DNA of 55,751 nucleotides. Origin: Dicyema japonicum. Lineage: Eukaryota > Dicyemida > Rhombozoa > Dicyemidae. The notes beneath the pieces are model-generated. The model worked only from the letters and a program-made list of their open reading frames with translations, ran no database searches and was not told the origin of the DNA. The stretch is from the NCBI GenBank assembly GCA_011109175.1, contig RDEW01000016.1, positions 116,336 through 172,086 on the forward strand. Direction: 5' to 3'. Positions 34,628 to 45,564 of the stretch are shown one piece after another. Numbering within the stretch: position 1 is the stretch's first letter; every line of letters begins with the position of its first letter. Position numbers and translations under genes: made by a program.

Positions 34628-36618
34628 TTAAATTCTAATTTTAAACAGCTTAAGCTTAAAGCCCAGCAATTGCTTAAGAATCGCTGCTAATGTGGAAAAC
34701 AAAAAGACGTGGAGAATACTGGATAGAATAGGATTTCCAAACACCGTCGATATTTTGAAGGATTTTTCGACATTCTACCATTCCTTAGCGATCACGTACT
34801 TTTAGGATCTCAAAGGCTATTTCGAGATTTTTTATGGCGAGCAGGTACCGCTCTTGCTTTGCCGGTTTTTGGTCAATCGATTGGTAAAGATTAAACTGGC
34901 TGTTAATTCATATTCCCGTACTTTCTCGGTGAGTAAAACACTTGCGTTTTTTGCCGCATTATTGTACCTGGTTTGGTCCGTGATCAGGCGAAGCAGATAT
35001 GTCCCCAGGATGAGCATCCAACCACAAATTTCCCAGCTATACTGGGAATTGAAGAAGTCGTATTTGAAAAAGTTCATCTGATCTCAGTGATTAAGGGTAA
35101 CTGGATTCCAAGGGCAACGAACAACGTTATGAACGCATAAACTGAGAAATTCACACATAATCTTATGGATCCCACGGGCCCATATTTCTACGTAAACAAG
35201 AGCCGAACCTTAACGTTAGACCTTATCGAAAGCCACGATTTCACTTTTCTCGCTGAATTCAAGCGAAAGTACGGCAGGCCGTTCCTCTGGGAATGTCGCA
35301 AGGAGGTTATCATATCGAAATTATTGTAGTTCTTCAGTCTCTGTTAAAGAACTCATACTCAAGGATACACTTCGACACGCTCTTTCAGCGAGAGTCAGTA
35401 TGAAGGTTAAATAGAAACTCAGAAAGAACTTTTGCAGCACAAAATTCAAAGTTATTAGCTTCTCCCTATAAATAACAATTCCCTCCATACAGGAGAGCGG
35501 CCCCAAAAGTTTGGTTAATGATTGTCCCCAGTGTTTGAGCCTCAGTAAAATTTATCACGGAGTAGTTATAGATCGGGGACATCAGAGATAGGATGATCGA
35601 CGAGCAAATCCCGAACAAAAAATAACTCTTCTTGGGTGAACGGCTATTACCCCGGGAGACAATCATACCCCCAATCTCACGGATAGTGAAATATCTCTTT
35701 TTACTACTTTTGCCCTCCCTTATGATACACCTCACTAGAAGTAACTCATAATCACGCCTTTTTCTACCGAGATTTGATCAATCTGTATTCACGCTAATAT
35801 GGACTAACCTTGTCCTCACTATTTCTGCAATTCTCACCCGGCACCGGATTATCCGTAGCATTGGCATCCGGGGTGTCGTTGATTTCCTCAGAATCAGACT
35901 CTGTGGTCTCTATTTCGGAGACCATCAGTTCGTTCAGCAAAATCGGTGAATTTTTCTTTAAAATAAAAATTATGCTGGTACACCGAATCTGAGGGGAGGA
36001 ACTGCCTTTGTTCTCGTTTTCTTTGGCTCCCTCATTTTCTTCCGAAGTTCTAACTGATTTAGAGGTCAACTCTGCCTCCACCTTCTTTGGAATATCCCGT
36101 TCGTGCACACTGAACAAGTTCTTGAGGTTAAATATTTGCTGCTTCAAACTGTTCGACTTGCTTGAATCTAAACGAATAAAGCCTCCCCCAACTCAACCAT
36201 TTAAAGAGCCATTTATTAGGGGACTAAAGGTTAGCATTCACTAATACTTCTGGTCGAACAGCTGGGTTATTAGAATGGACAAGGTCACGAAAAGAGAAGA
36301 CGACTGCAGTATGTGCTCTAATTCGCCGGTCTTTAAGCTTCCACAAGAAATGATACCGAATTGTTGGCCGAAAAATAAGTCTTCACTAAGGCGAGCAGGT
36401 TGACGGAGTAAAAGAGGAGCAATAGTATGAAGGGATACAACCCAATTTGACTAATCCACCATTTGTTGCTATAAAAGGGGAAGAGGGCATTCAGCACTCC
36501 ACGCCTACAAATGGTCATGAAAGATCCTCTAGATTTCTTCTTACAGAATTTTTTCCCTATCAAATGCCTTGACTACTCAACCTTTGATTAGGTCGACGTC
36601 CACCACCCGATTTCTCAT
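34628..36618 (-). CDS. PHTF: PHTF-family membrane protein (PHTF1/2 orthologue)
   Basis: An ER multi-pass protein once named 'putative homeodomain transcription factor'; its molecular role is poorly known. Matches in order: RVVDVDLIKG, then (after a 25-nt intron) RGVLNALFPFYSNKWWISQI with a membrane segment; TGELEHILQSSSLFVTLSIL; an acidic Ser-rich linker (35800-36140); FTIREIGGMIVSRGNSRSPK with YFLFGICSSIILSLMSPIYN; PYFRLNSARKVKSWLSIRSN near 35270; NSQYSWEICGWMLILGTYLL; NASVLLTEKVREYEL; and the C-terminus HVFLFSTLAAILKQLLGFKL, then KLFKIRI and a stop at 34628-34630. The start at 36618 is the first ATG before VVDVDLIKG; about 50 residues of the usual N-terminus are missing and may lie in an unseen exon. 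Confidence 0.93.
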
Positions 36619-36825
36619 ATTTTTCCAAATTTGAAGTCAGTGTCGTGAAAAATCATTTTATATATTTCATCGATTAAAAACATGAGATAAATTCTCAATT
36701 AATAACTGTAATAACCTGGTAATGACACGCACATCAATTCTGAATAGAATGAAGCAAAACATGAAAGTACGGAAATGAGGGTTTAAAGATTAACTCTGCT
36801 ATTTTCTATAGAAATTAACTTCTTT

Positions 36826-37005
36826 TTGTTGGTTGAGTCAGTGACACATCTCAGTAATGCCTTTCACTCTGTCTGTCTACTCCGTTCTCCATTGCAACAT
36901 TAACGAAAGTTGGATGAAAGAAACTAATAGAAAGGATGGTAAGCGAAGCCCGAAGTATTCACATGCTCATGAAATGCGGGAGTGCTTTTGAATAGCGAAA
37001 TAACT
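36826..37005 (+). repeat. Dispersed short repeat (second copy of 4160-4335)
   Basis: Shares several blocks with the minus strand of 4160-4335 inside the CSE1L intron, ending GAAATGCGGGAGTGCTTTTG. Non-coding. Confidence 0.6.
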
Positions 37006-37430
37006 TCTTTAATTCTTCCCAGTTAATTTGAAAAGTATTTAATGGTGTGCTGACATTTCATGAACTTTAAATTGTTCTTATCATTAACAATTAGCAAAAT
37101 TAAAATATTATTTTTACAGCAGAGATCAGCCTTCATCAAATATTGCTATCCTACACGTGTAGCTTCGGACGATCTCCCAACTTTTCTAATTCTAGGACAG
37201 ACTGAATTCCAACCGGGATTCTAAGTACATCTAACATTTTCTTTGTTCAGATCCTCAAGTATCTGATGTCTCCCGAGTCCTTAAACTCAACTATATTGAC
37301 AAAAAAAGAAAGTCAACTTCATTGGACATCATGAAGCCAAGTCGACATTTAGTGAGAGAAATAAAATCAAAAATAAATATTTGTAAATTTTGATGAAATT
37401 TTTATAATTTAAAATTAGCAAACATTCAAA

Positions 37431-37822
37431 TGCACTTGACCCTCGCAAATTGGCCAATTTTTAAATTGGGCACATTTTGAAAATTTTTCTAAGAAAAAAT
37501 CTTATTCTTCTTAATAATTGGCCACAATTTTTAATACAAATTGGAAAAAATAAGAAATTGACTTTAAAGAATACGGTTTTTTAACAAAAATGGCTTGGAC
37601 GACGTATCCGATGAGACGATCAGAAGTTTTTTCAATTTCTTCAAAAAGGTACAAAACAATTATTAAGCAAAGAAAAAGCAGTTAGGTATTAAATATATTT
37701 TTTTCATCATTTAAGGCATTTTCTTAAAAATTGTTCTTCAAAATTATTGAGTTTATTTTTTTCAAATCGGCCACAAAATTATAAGGAACTAAAACTGGTA
37801 AATGTGCGAGGGTCGATTGTAC
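37431..37822. mobile_element. MITE with pogo/Tigger-like ends
   Basis: Left end CTTGACCCTCGCAAATTGGCC and right end GGCCACAAAA...AATGTGCGAGGGTCGA form an imperfect inverted repeat. '(T/C)GACCCTCGC' is typical of pogo/Tigger terminal repeats. The 390-bp interior is AT-rich without a transposase. The degenerate Tigger at 7042 could be a relative. Confidence 0.65.
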
Positions 37823-38209
37823 TTATAATTGAAATTATTTATTGTTTCACTAATTGTGTGTGGGTAAGTGTCACAAAATGTGTCATAATTATTTTAAATC
37901 AATGATAATAGCATTATTGATGAAAGCCTCTAACTATATATTAGTCTATCAATTTTTATAGCTTTATCAATGACCTTAATTGCACTATATTCTTGACAAC
38001 CAGAAAACGGGTTGCCTCTTCTCTTCTCCGGGTCCAGCTCCAATTTAAGCCCAACCAAATACACCTGTCAGGTCTCTGGGATCATTCGCTCTTGACTGTG
38101 ACGTTTTTGATAGCCACCAGTTGTTTTCACTCGAAGAGAACAGGAGTAAATAAATAAAAATAAATGCATTATAAAAATTAAGTCCACCTAAAAGTTCAAT
38201 TTTATCAAA
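37823..38209. other. Spacer, nothing recognised
   Basis: AT-rich; upstream region of the small gene at 38210. Confidence 0.35.
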
Positions 38210-38512
38210 ATGGAAGGCAAAAGGCATGAATGCTATGAAATTGCAAAATTACAAAGACCAAGGTAAAACCAAACTCTCGTGATCTCGACACATTGCAGCA
38301 GGCTGGAACGCGTCACCAGGGAGAGGTTTGTTTCCAGAGGAGTGACTGGTTCTATTTCAAAGTGCATCAGATGCCCTGTAGGTGGCACCAAAACTTACAG
38401 AGCTTATGAACCACATGACGCCACGCAATCATCTATCAAGGAGGAAAGGGTTGAGTAGGCGACTGACGTTTTGCAGAGCTCGCAAGACTACATTGAGGTG
38501 GATGGTCTTTAA
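38210..38512 (+). CDS. Small spliced gene, unknown product (79 aa)
   Basis: An ATG at 38210 opens MEGKRHECYEIAKLQRPS. A 36-nt intron (GTAAAACC...CATTGCAG) and a 27-nt intron (GTTGAGTAGG...TTTTGCAG) give one frame of 80 codons including the TAA at 38510-38512. The middle reads LERVTRERFVSRGVTG and SISKCIRCPVGGTKTY, with a CxxC that could bind zinc; it ends SSQDYIEVDGL. The two strong acceptors and the lengths typical of this genome support a real gene. I do not recognise the family. Confidence 0.55.
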
Positions 38513-38834
38513 CAGCTCGCCTAAAATGGAGAGAAATTAATAAGTCCGAGGAAAAAGTTAATGGCGTCCTCATCCATTTTCCAAGTCGTTGACAGTGCCA
38601 TGTTTATCCCGACCACACAAAAGATCACTCAAATGAGAGAATAAACTTATAACATTAAGTATTTTAGAGAACCCCAATCCAATGGGTGGAGGACAAAAGT
38701 TTAAACACTCGAAATATTTTTTTAAATAATTTAATTACTTCATATATTTTTTAATTTTTTTATTATTAATATTGATTTGATTTTTAAAAGTCAATTTCAC
38801 TAGAATTCAGGTTACTGAGAACACCTGTGGTTTT

Positions 38835-41800
38835 ATGGTCCCGTGGATTAACAAATTTTTGCTTAAAAACCACTGTGACCCTATAGAAGATGATACATTC
38901 GGTATAAAAGTCTTCACACGTTTAGATTCGCTACCATTCTGCCTTAGAATCATGTTAGAGTCTTGCTGCAGAAACTTTAATGGGAAGCAAATAAAGATTT
39001 CCGAGATATTAAAGTTCATTGACTGGCAAAGCAACGTCCAACCCCCCAACTATTTTCTGTTTAAGCCGGCGAGAGTTATGCTTAAGGATTTCACGTACTT
39101 TTTGGTTCAATTTCAGTGCCATTCCCATTATTTGCGACTTGGCCACAGTACGTGATCATGTGAATTCCAAAAGTGACCACAATACATGTGCACGTGTTAA
39201 ACCGCAGTGTCTGGTAGACCTGTTTGTTGACCACTCCTTACAAACCGAGATCTCCATGTATGATATTATCCTCCATTCTAGTCCCGGAAATGGAAAATGC
39301 TCCAATTTTAAAATGTTCGGAGACACGTGCCCATTTCACAGGAAAGAGTGCTCCATGTTTACCTGGTAGTTTATATTTAGGTCGGACTCCATAAGGATTA
39401 ACGAGGGAATGAATTCAAGAAATACAACGAGCATTATAAAATACTGAAGGTTTGTCGCTTTCACTAGGTTAGTGGGCTTCCGAGACATTCGACAACGTTA
39501 CTACCTTCCCTCCTGGCCTGGGCACCCCCCATCACTTCAACGTGAAGTTCATGGCTCGATTTTGTGTCGAGACTAATAATCTGATGTATCCCGACAGTGT
39601 TGTTGGGACTGACAGTAATCTGTCCATACTTAATGGACTGGGGATCTTTAGCCTGAGTTGGTAGTCGACTAATTTTCCTAGCGTCCCCCTTCGCCGATTC
39701 AGGAAGCGCAGTTCTTGGCTTAGCTTTGAGTGTGACCGTCAATGAAATTGTCGGTGTCGGATTTTCGGTGATATAAGGCAGTATGTGAACTCCACGGACG
39801 TCGTCCTCGACATAATCCGCGTATTTTCCTGGGCTTTAAATCAGAGGTTAAGAGAAAGTGAAAGTTCGCTGAATTTTGTCGAATTCTTCGGTCCATCCGT
39901 GTCCAAGTTGACTGTGAATGAGAGAATGGTCATAGCAAACATGTGCAGCGAATTTGGCGCGGTTGTGGCCTACTTTCCACCAGACGACACCTTGATTGAC
40001 TACTTTAGACCAATATGTAGTGATTGGTCCCATGGTAGTGGGACATGATGTGTGCAGTCGATTCTACGAGTATTTAAAGTCGGTCAAATTATTCCGATCG
40101 GACTCAGTAGGCACTTCAAATCCGCGTTTTTCCAGGGTTAGTCCTCTAAAAGTCATGCTTAGGTTATCGACGTCGACCTCAGCTCAATTCAGTCTTTTTG
40201 CAGTCTCAGAAAGCAGAAATCCCCCATGAATGAAATTAGACCCTTCATTTCACAGCACATCAGTCAGAATTTTAATATTGTAAGCTTGGGGGAGTACATT
40301 TTAGTGTGACTCTGGAAAATTGAGAGCCGAAGTTGTCTCCGCCTCCATAATGCATTACACCAACCATACAGTTTCCTCAGTGATGTTGGCTGCGGGTTTC
40401 GCTTCATTCGTGAAATTTAAGGACTGATGGCCAGGAATGCATTCGAAGCCGGGTTTTCAGTCAAATCCAACATAAAGTGTTGTTTGCTGCCGGGAAACTC
40501 ACTGAGTGTCCCCTATCTTCTCTACAGTGGGACTTACGACTTTCTCACTAAGATTGGGTTTTCCGAATGATTATTCTTAGCTTCATGGTGGTCGGCTACG
40601 GATGTTCTGAGTGCATTCAGAATTACGAGAAGCTCAAGTCACAAGAGCCCGAAGATGTTTGTGTTGATGGATGATATTTAGGGAGGACTATTACGATTGG
40701 CTGTTTCCTCAAAGAATCACGAATCTCTGAAATCTGGCTCTGTCAACGATATACTACTAGTGTCCCCTCTTTATGTGGTTGCTTACGCACTTGTGGGGGA
40801 TGCCTTGTTCGACTTTGACTCTCATCCACTCGGATTCCACCAGAAAACTAAGAATCCAGTTTTCCTTTCAGACATCTGGCCTTCTAGAAGCCAAATTAAC
40901 GTATTTTTCGCTCTAAAACAAAGGAGACAATCAAATCCTCTATTAACCCCCAACTTTACACTCAAATGAGCAAGAAAATACAAGTAGAGTGAATAACCTA
41001 ACTAGAATGGCTCTTTCCATTGGAATAATATCAAAACGGGTACAAGTCGTGATAGTCTCCTCTATGACTGGAATTCAGAGTCAAATTGTGTCCTCCCCAC
41101 TCCATTTCTTTATAAGGTTTTCTGTTAGCTCAGCTTGAATAGGACTTTAAAAGTGGGAGCAAGTTAAAGAATATTTATAATGCACGTGCAATGTTGATGA
41201 TGGGTGATGACGTGGTCTCTGGACTCATTGCTCCTGCGGGAAGTATTCCAAGAAATAGTCAAGCCTCCCAATTTTTACTTTCATATGGGTTGATGTTCAT
41301 ATAATGGTAGTCTCGCTCCTCGTGATCTTGGCTCCTATGGATTCTATCGTGGATCTCACGAAGTCATGGTTAGGGGGATGTTTTGTAATCCTAAACTGGA
41401 TTGTCTGCTGAAAGGAGGTTCAAATTCCTTTGACAGTCGCACTTCCAGTCTTCAAGTTGTCCATTACCCAACTCTTGACACCCTTCCCCTTTATTTGGCG
41501 GCAGTAAGATATCAAAAGGAAGGGGTTCCTCTGATTATTTTTGCCGGACATAACTTTGGAAGTGGTACCCCCCGCGATTGGATGGCCAAAGGTCTCGTGA
41601 TGCTCGTATGACTTATGTTTATCGTGAATAGGGTGTAAGGGTGGTAGTAGCTCGTTCCATCCCCGAATGGTACAGATTCGACCTAATTAGTGTCGGAGTA
41701 ATCCCTCTATGCTTTCAGTCTGATTCGTCGTTGGAGACGCTAGAATTAGTTGGAAATGAAATTTACGATATTCGTTTTCCATTTGTCATCGAACCTTATT

Positions 41801-41957
41801 GTACTGTGAAAATTATGGTTTTACGGTGTTTTATTCCATTTAGGTCGACCAGGACAGTGGGTTTGACGTTACGCTTAATTGTGTGAATGATTTCGAAATC
41901 ACTTTGTTGCATCATGGAGGGATTTTTCAACATTGCTTTCGAAACATCGCAAATTAA
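38835..41957 (+). CDS. ACO1: Aconitase/IRP1-family protein with lost active-site residues
   Basis: Cytosolic aconitase/iron regulatory protein family. The whole fold is present, N- to C-terminus: LPFCLRIMLESCCRN, FKPARVMLKDF, VDHSLQTE, LMYPDSVVGTDSN, NFVEFFGPSVSKLTVNERMV, IANMCSEFGAVVAYFPPDD, VSSVMLAAG, VVGYGCSEC, PLGFH...FLSDIWPSR, APAGSIPRNSQASQFL, GSGTPRDWMAKG, VGVIPLCF and HHGGIFQHCFRN before the TAA at 41955-41957. More than 15 introns, nearly all 22-27 nt, were placed. Key changes: the first cluster Cys is Tyr (40356), GTDSH is GTDSN (39617), the GWGVGGIEAE and NRNFEGR motifs are not conserved; CxxC (40603, 40612) remains. About 39260-39405 was not resolved. It probably has no aconitase activity. 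The start ATG at 38835 is the first available. Confidence 0.92.
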
Positions 41958-42029
41958 TTTATTTTTATATTCTAACATGTTTTTTTCGGTAAATATATTT
42001 TATTTAATTTTAATAAATTTATGAATTTT

Positions 42030-42840
42030 TTTCAATACATGCTCACGAAATAAGGCTCTAAATGAATTAATTTTTTTAATATTAGATCTAAAAATAAAAA
42101 AATGAACAATGCCGAATTTGTAAATATCATTATAAATTTTTTTAAATAAAATTTTGAATTTTTTACCGGCTTGTGGTTATGAGTGATATACTTGTTATAC
42201 GAAAATATTCAAAACTGAAAGACTACGAACTACCACATTCTGAAATGGAGTCAGTTGCCTTCCTTCAAGATGTTGGAATCTTCCCGAAAGAAAAGAAATG
42301 CCTTAAAAGACATTTGATGACCCTTCTCCATCAGCGTGAGAATACAACATGGGTGTGCGATAAAAGCGGGTGTCAAACTTATAGTTCTGTCATAAACGGT
42401 ATGATAAGATAGTACTTTATTTTTAGGTACGTGGCTTGGAGGCAAGACAGTTTCGTTACAAACCTGTATTCGTTTCATATATACAAGTGCACATACACAG
42501 ACTGTTGAGAAGTTCACATAAAAATTAAATAGGAAAATTTAGAATGTGGGGAAGCGCAAAATGCGGGAATAAAAGACAAAGAGGTACCGCGCGTCACTTC
42601 ATGGGTTCATATTTTGCAGGTATTTAATACTCCGAGTTATTTTGTAGAATTTTTGTGGAAAAGGCAAATGAGCCATTTGGAAAACTCCTTCGGTGAATTA
42701 ATAGATGCCGATCGTTTTTTAATTGATAATTATTCATGTAGAAGTTTTACCTCAACAATAAATCACTTCTATTGGATCAGCGGGAACGTCGGTTTTTTGT
42801 TAAGCCACCGGTTTCCTTCGCTTGAAGACCAGAAATAAAT
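42030..42840 (+). mobile_element. Merlin-like transposon, copy 2, internally deleted
   Basis: The left inverted repeat (ACATGCTCACGAAATAAGGC, 42036 on) and coding start match copy 1. ATG at 42179; KEKKCLKRHLMTLLHQRENT, TTWVCDKSGCQTYSSVING, a 28-nt intron (42399-42426), TWLGGKTVSLQTCIRFIYTS. It then jumps to the transposase C-terminus: AHTQTVEKF, KRQRGTARHFMGSYF and VEFLWKRQM, typical of IS1595/Merlin enzymes. The catalytic middle and the right repeat are missing. Confidence 0.75.
42399..42426 (+). other. 28-nt intron in Merlin transposase, copy 2
   Basis: Same position and length as 15934-15961 with about one base difference, so the intron was in the transposon before the copies separated. 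Confidence 0.85.
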
Positions 42841-43426
42841 AAATCCTTAAATTTTTTCAAATTTTCCGGAATGTGATTCGACCAGAAAACTCAAGCACTT
42901 TTGATTTCTGGTTTCTACTGAGTCTATCATTTGGTCCAATCACTCAGAAGGAAGACAAAGCTTTCATCAGTCTTGAAGCGATGCAAGCGATAAAGGTGTG
43001 TCACTACTTAATTATCTAAGCAATTAACCACTGTGCTTGATAAAAGACGGTGAGATGATAGACATCACTGCGATGCCGTGTAGGTAAAAAAGTGATTTCT
43101 GCTAGATTCACCACGAGCTAAGACTTTCTTGAGCACTAACCAACACAAAGTTAAGGTATCGTTTGGCTGAAGATTTAAAATATAGAATGTAGTTGACAAA
43201 TGAATTCTTTTTTAGTAGATCTTTTAAATAATTGGAATGGCTCCAGCATGATAGAGTCAGGGATCTTGCGGGAATATGAAAGAGAAAGCATAAAATGATT
43301 CTTCAGCAGATTAGCCCTCAGATTATGGTGAACGACTCTAAATGATAGACACAGCATTCCTTCTCATCTAGGTGAGTTGCTCCGTGCCACAGCCAAAGGG
43401 AAGATTCGGCTATTTTGATGTTTAAA
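42841..43426. other. Region without recognised gene
   Basis: No convincing coding signal. Confidence 0.4.
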
Positions 43427-44590
43427 TCACTCAGACAGTGGAACAGGACTCTTGTAGTTGCTTTTCTGATATCTTAAATTAGACAGTTCATGTTCTTTTA
43501 GTAGGACGAGGCTGAGAATGTGAGCTTTATATCTTCGGCATAGAAATTCTGCGATAATGACCGTGTGTGTTTCATGATTTGATGACCCGCAGTTGTCTTT
43601 ATAGGTCTCGTAGGAATTGGAGTAGCATCCGTTACTTTTTTGTGTAATAGATTCCAATTCCTCTTCTTCAAATCTAGTTTTCGATAAACACTTCTTTTTT
43701 TAGTTTTCGCAGACACAGAAGTGCTTGGTAAGCCTTTTTCTTCATTTTGGCTCCTTCAACATAATCTCCTCTTCATGACGCGAATGGTCAACATTGCTGA
43801 TGCCACTCAATGTGCACTCCTGTTAAAAAAACTTTCTATAGTCTGAAATTCTCACGGCTTTTCACTTTCCCATAAAGAGACTTAAGCCGCGGGATTTACA
43901 CCACCAAAGAATTTCTTCCAAAAATCCACGAGACTTTTCAAGATGTCTGATATCAGTACGTCGTCTGCATAAATAATTACGTTAGAACTAAGATTCCTGA
44001 GAGCCGAAAAATCTCTTATAAATATTTTAAAGAGCAGAGGACTCAAGCCTTGTGGCACTCCCCTCCTCAATCTCTTCAGAAGTAAATCCTCCACATTTCA
44101 CAAATGAACTTCTCCCTGTCTGAAGATTCCTTAACCAATCGAGTAAAGGTTTTGGGATCTCAGCTGTGACTGACAAAAAGTGCGTCATTCCAAACACAAT
44201 CGAAAGCCTTCAATATATCCAGACACACGAGACTCAGCTGATATTTGAAGTTCCCGGCCTTCTCAGTCTCAGAGTTCAAGATGAAAAAACAATCTCCACG
44301 TGATCTCCTTAGACGAAAGCCCCATTGTTCCTAGGTAATGGAGGACCTTAAAGGTAATTAGGACCCTCCTTGAATAGCTTTAAGCGCATCCCGTCCATTT
44401 CAGGAGCTTTATCTCAGCACTCCATAATAGTTTGTTTCACCCCTTCTTTAGTGATGATCTCCATGCCGCGTAGTCAAACACTACTCAGTGGGTCCATTAT
44501 GAAGACAAATATCTGCAGTGACAGTCACCCTGTAGAATCACCCTCCTCATTCAGAATTCTCCAAATTGTTTCCAGTTGAAGTTCAATTTA
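43427..44590 (-). mobile_element. Degenerate LINE reverse transcriptase A
   Basis: Minus strand: LSLVCLDILKAFDCVWNDAL near 44200, LLKRLRRGVPQGLSPLLFKI (44050-44090) and NVIIYADDVLI near 43970 (the YADD active site). Stops and frameshifts are frequent. The piece 43427-43720 is of uncertain affinity. Confidence 0.75.
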
Positions 44591-44595
44591 ATTTT

Positions 44596-45230
44596 TCACT
44601 TCGTGGCCAAGTTCTTTACGAAGGTCACAATCCAGTAAGGGAGTCCAGAGTTATCAAGTGCCCGATTCAAAAAGTCATGATACACTGAATCGAAGGCCTT
44701 ATAACGTTCTGCTGGTTGATGCTTTGGTTTGATGTGCCCACTCCTAAGCCCCTTGGCACATCTTTCGTGTCCCCAATTGATTGTCACTGCTGGTATGCCT
44801 CAATATAGTCTGATCATTTTCTGTTCAAATTTCGTCACCAACTTGAAAAAATTGGGCATTTACGTAATTTGTCTTAAGTCCTTTGGGGTATGACACACGT
44901 CTTTCTTGGAAATAAGATTGGTGATTCCAGTTTGGAACCACTCATCTTGAGTATACTTTCCGTGTATTAACTTTGAGACCTCTTCACAAAGGTGGTCCTG
45001 AATTGATGTAAATTTTTTGAGGAAAAGTTGTACGCCCCATCACATCCGCTAGCTCTCCAGTTGGGAAAATGTTCAAGTACTTCCAGAATGCTTTCTTTGC
45101 TAAAGTCTGCAAATGTGTCTTGTGTTCCAGTCACTAGTTTTTTCATCCAAAATTTGTTCTCATTGCAAGCCTGTTCTTTCCAAATATTCTCCCAAAATAA
45201 AAGACACTGGCTTTCGCTGAACAAAAATTG
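44596..45230 (-). mobile_element. Degenerate LINE reverse transcriptase B
   Basis: Minus strand: FWENIWKEQACNEN, VLEHFPNWRASGCDG (45010-45200) and AFDSVYHDFLNRALDNSG, LPYWIVTFVKNL (44600-44700). The VPQG and YADD parts are not found downstream in this family's style, so it appears truncated against element A. Confidence 0.65.
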
Positions 45231-45564
45231 AGAATTCTCTTGCTCCTCGTACTCTCATCGTCTTCTTGAGTACAACGGATTGGATGTATGTTCTGGTTGA
45301 TAAATCTATTGCAATGGCTCGCAAGTGAGATTTATTTAAAAAAATTATTTAAAAAAATTATAAATTTTCCGATATTTATATTATTCATTTTTAGATGCCA
45401 TATCTTTTTTAGCGTGGCATCATGCGGTTCACCTGTTGTTGTGGTGCCGCTCAGTGAAGTCAGTTCACCGTTCGACTTTCCTTACGATCTTCAGAAGGGT
45501 CGCCTACCAAGTTCCCCGTTTTCTCTTTACTACTTCTGTCTGTTGATGTAGTACCTAATCCACA
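45231..45564. other. Spacer, possible 5' region of next LINE
   Basis: No coding signal recognised. Confidence 0.35.

Noticed and set aside
39260-39405. Novel inserted domain in the IRP protein (open frame with several Cys)
   Set aside because: The family has no insertion here and the frame can be explained by one or two introns; I could not fix the borders, so no claim is made.
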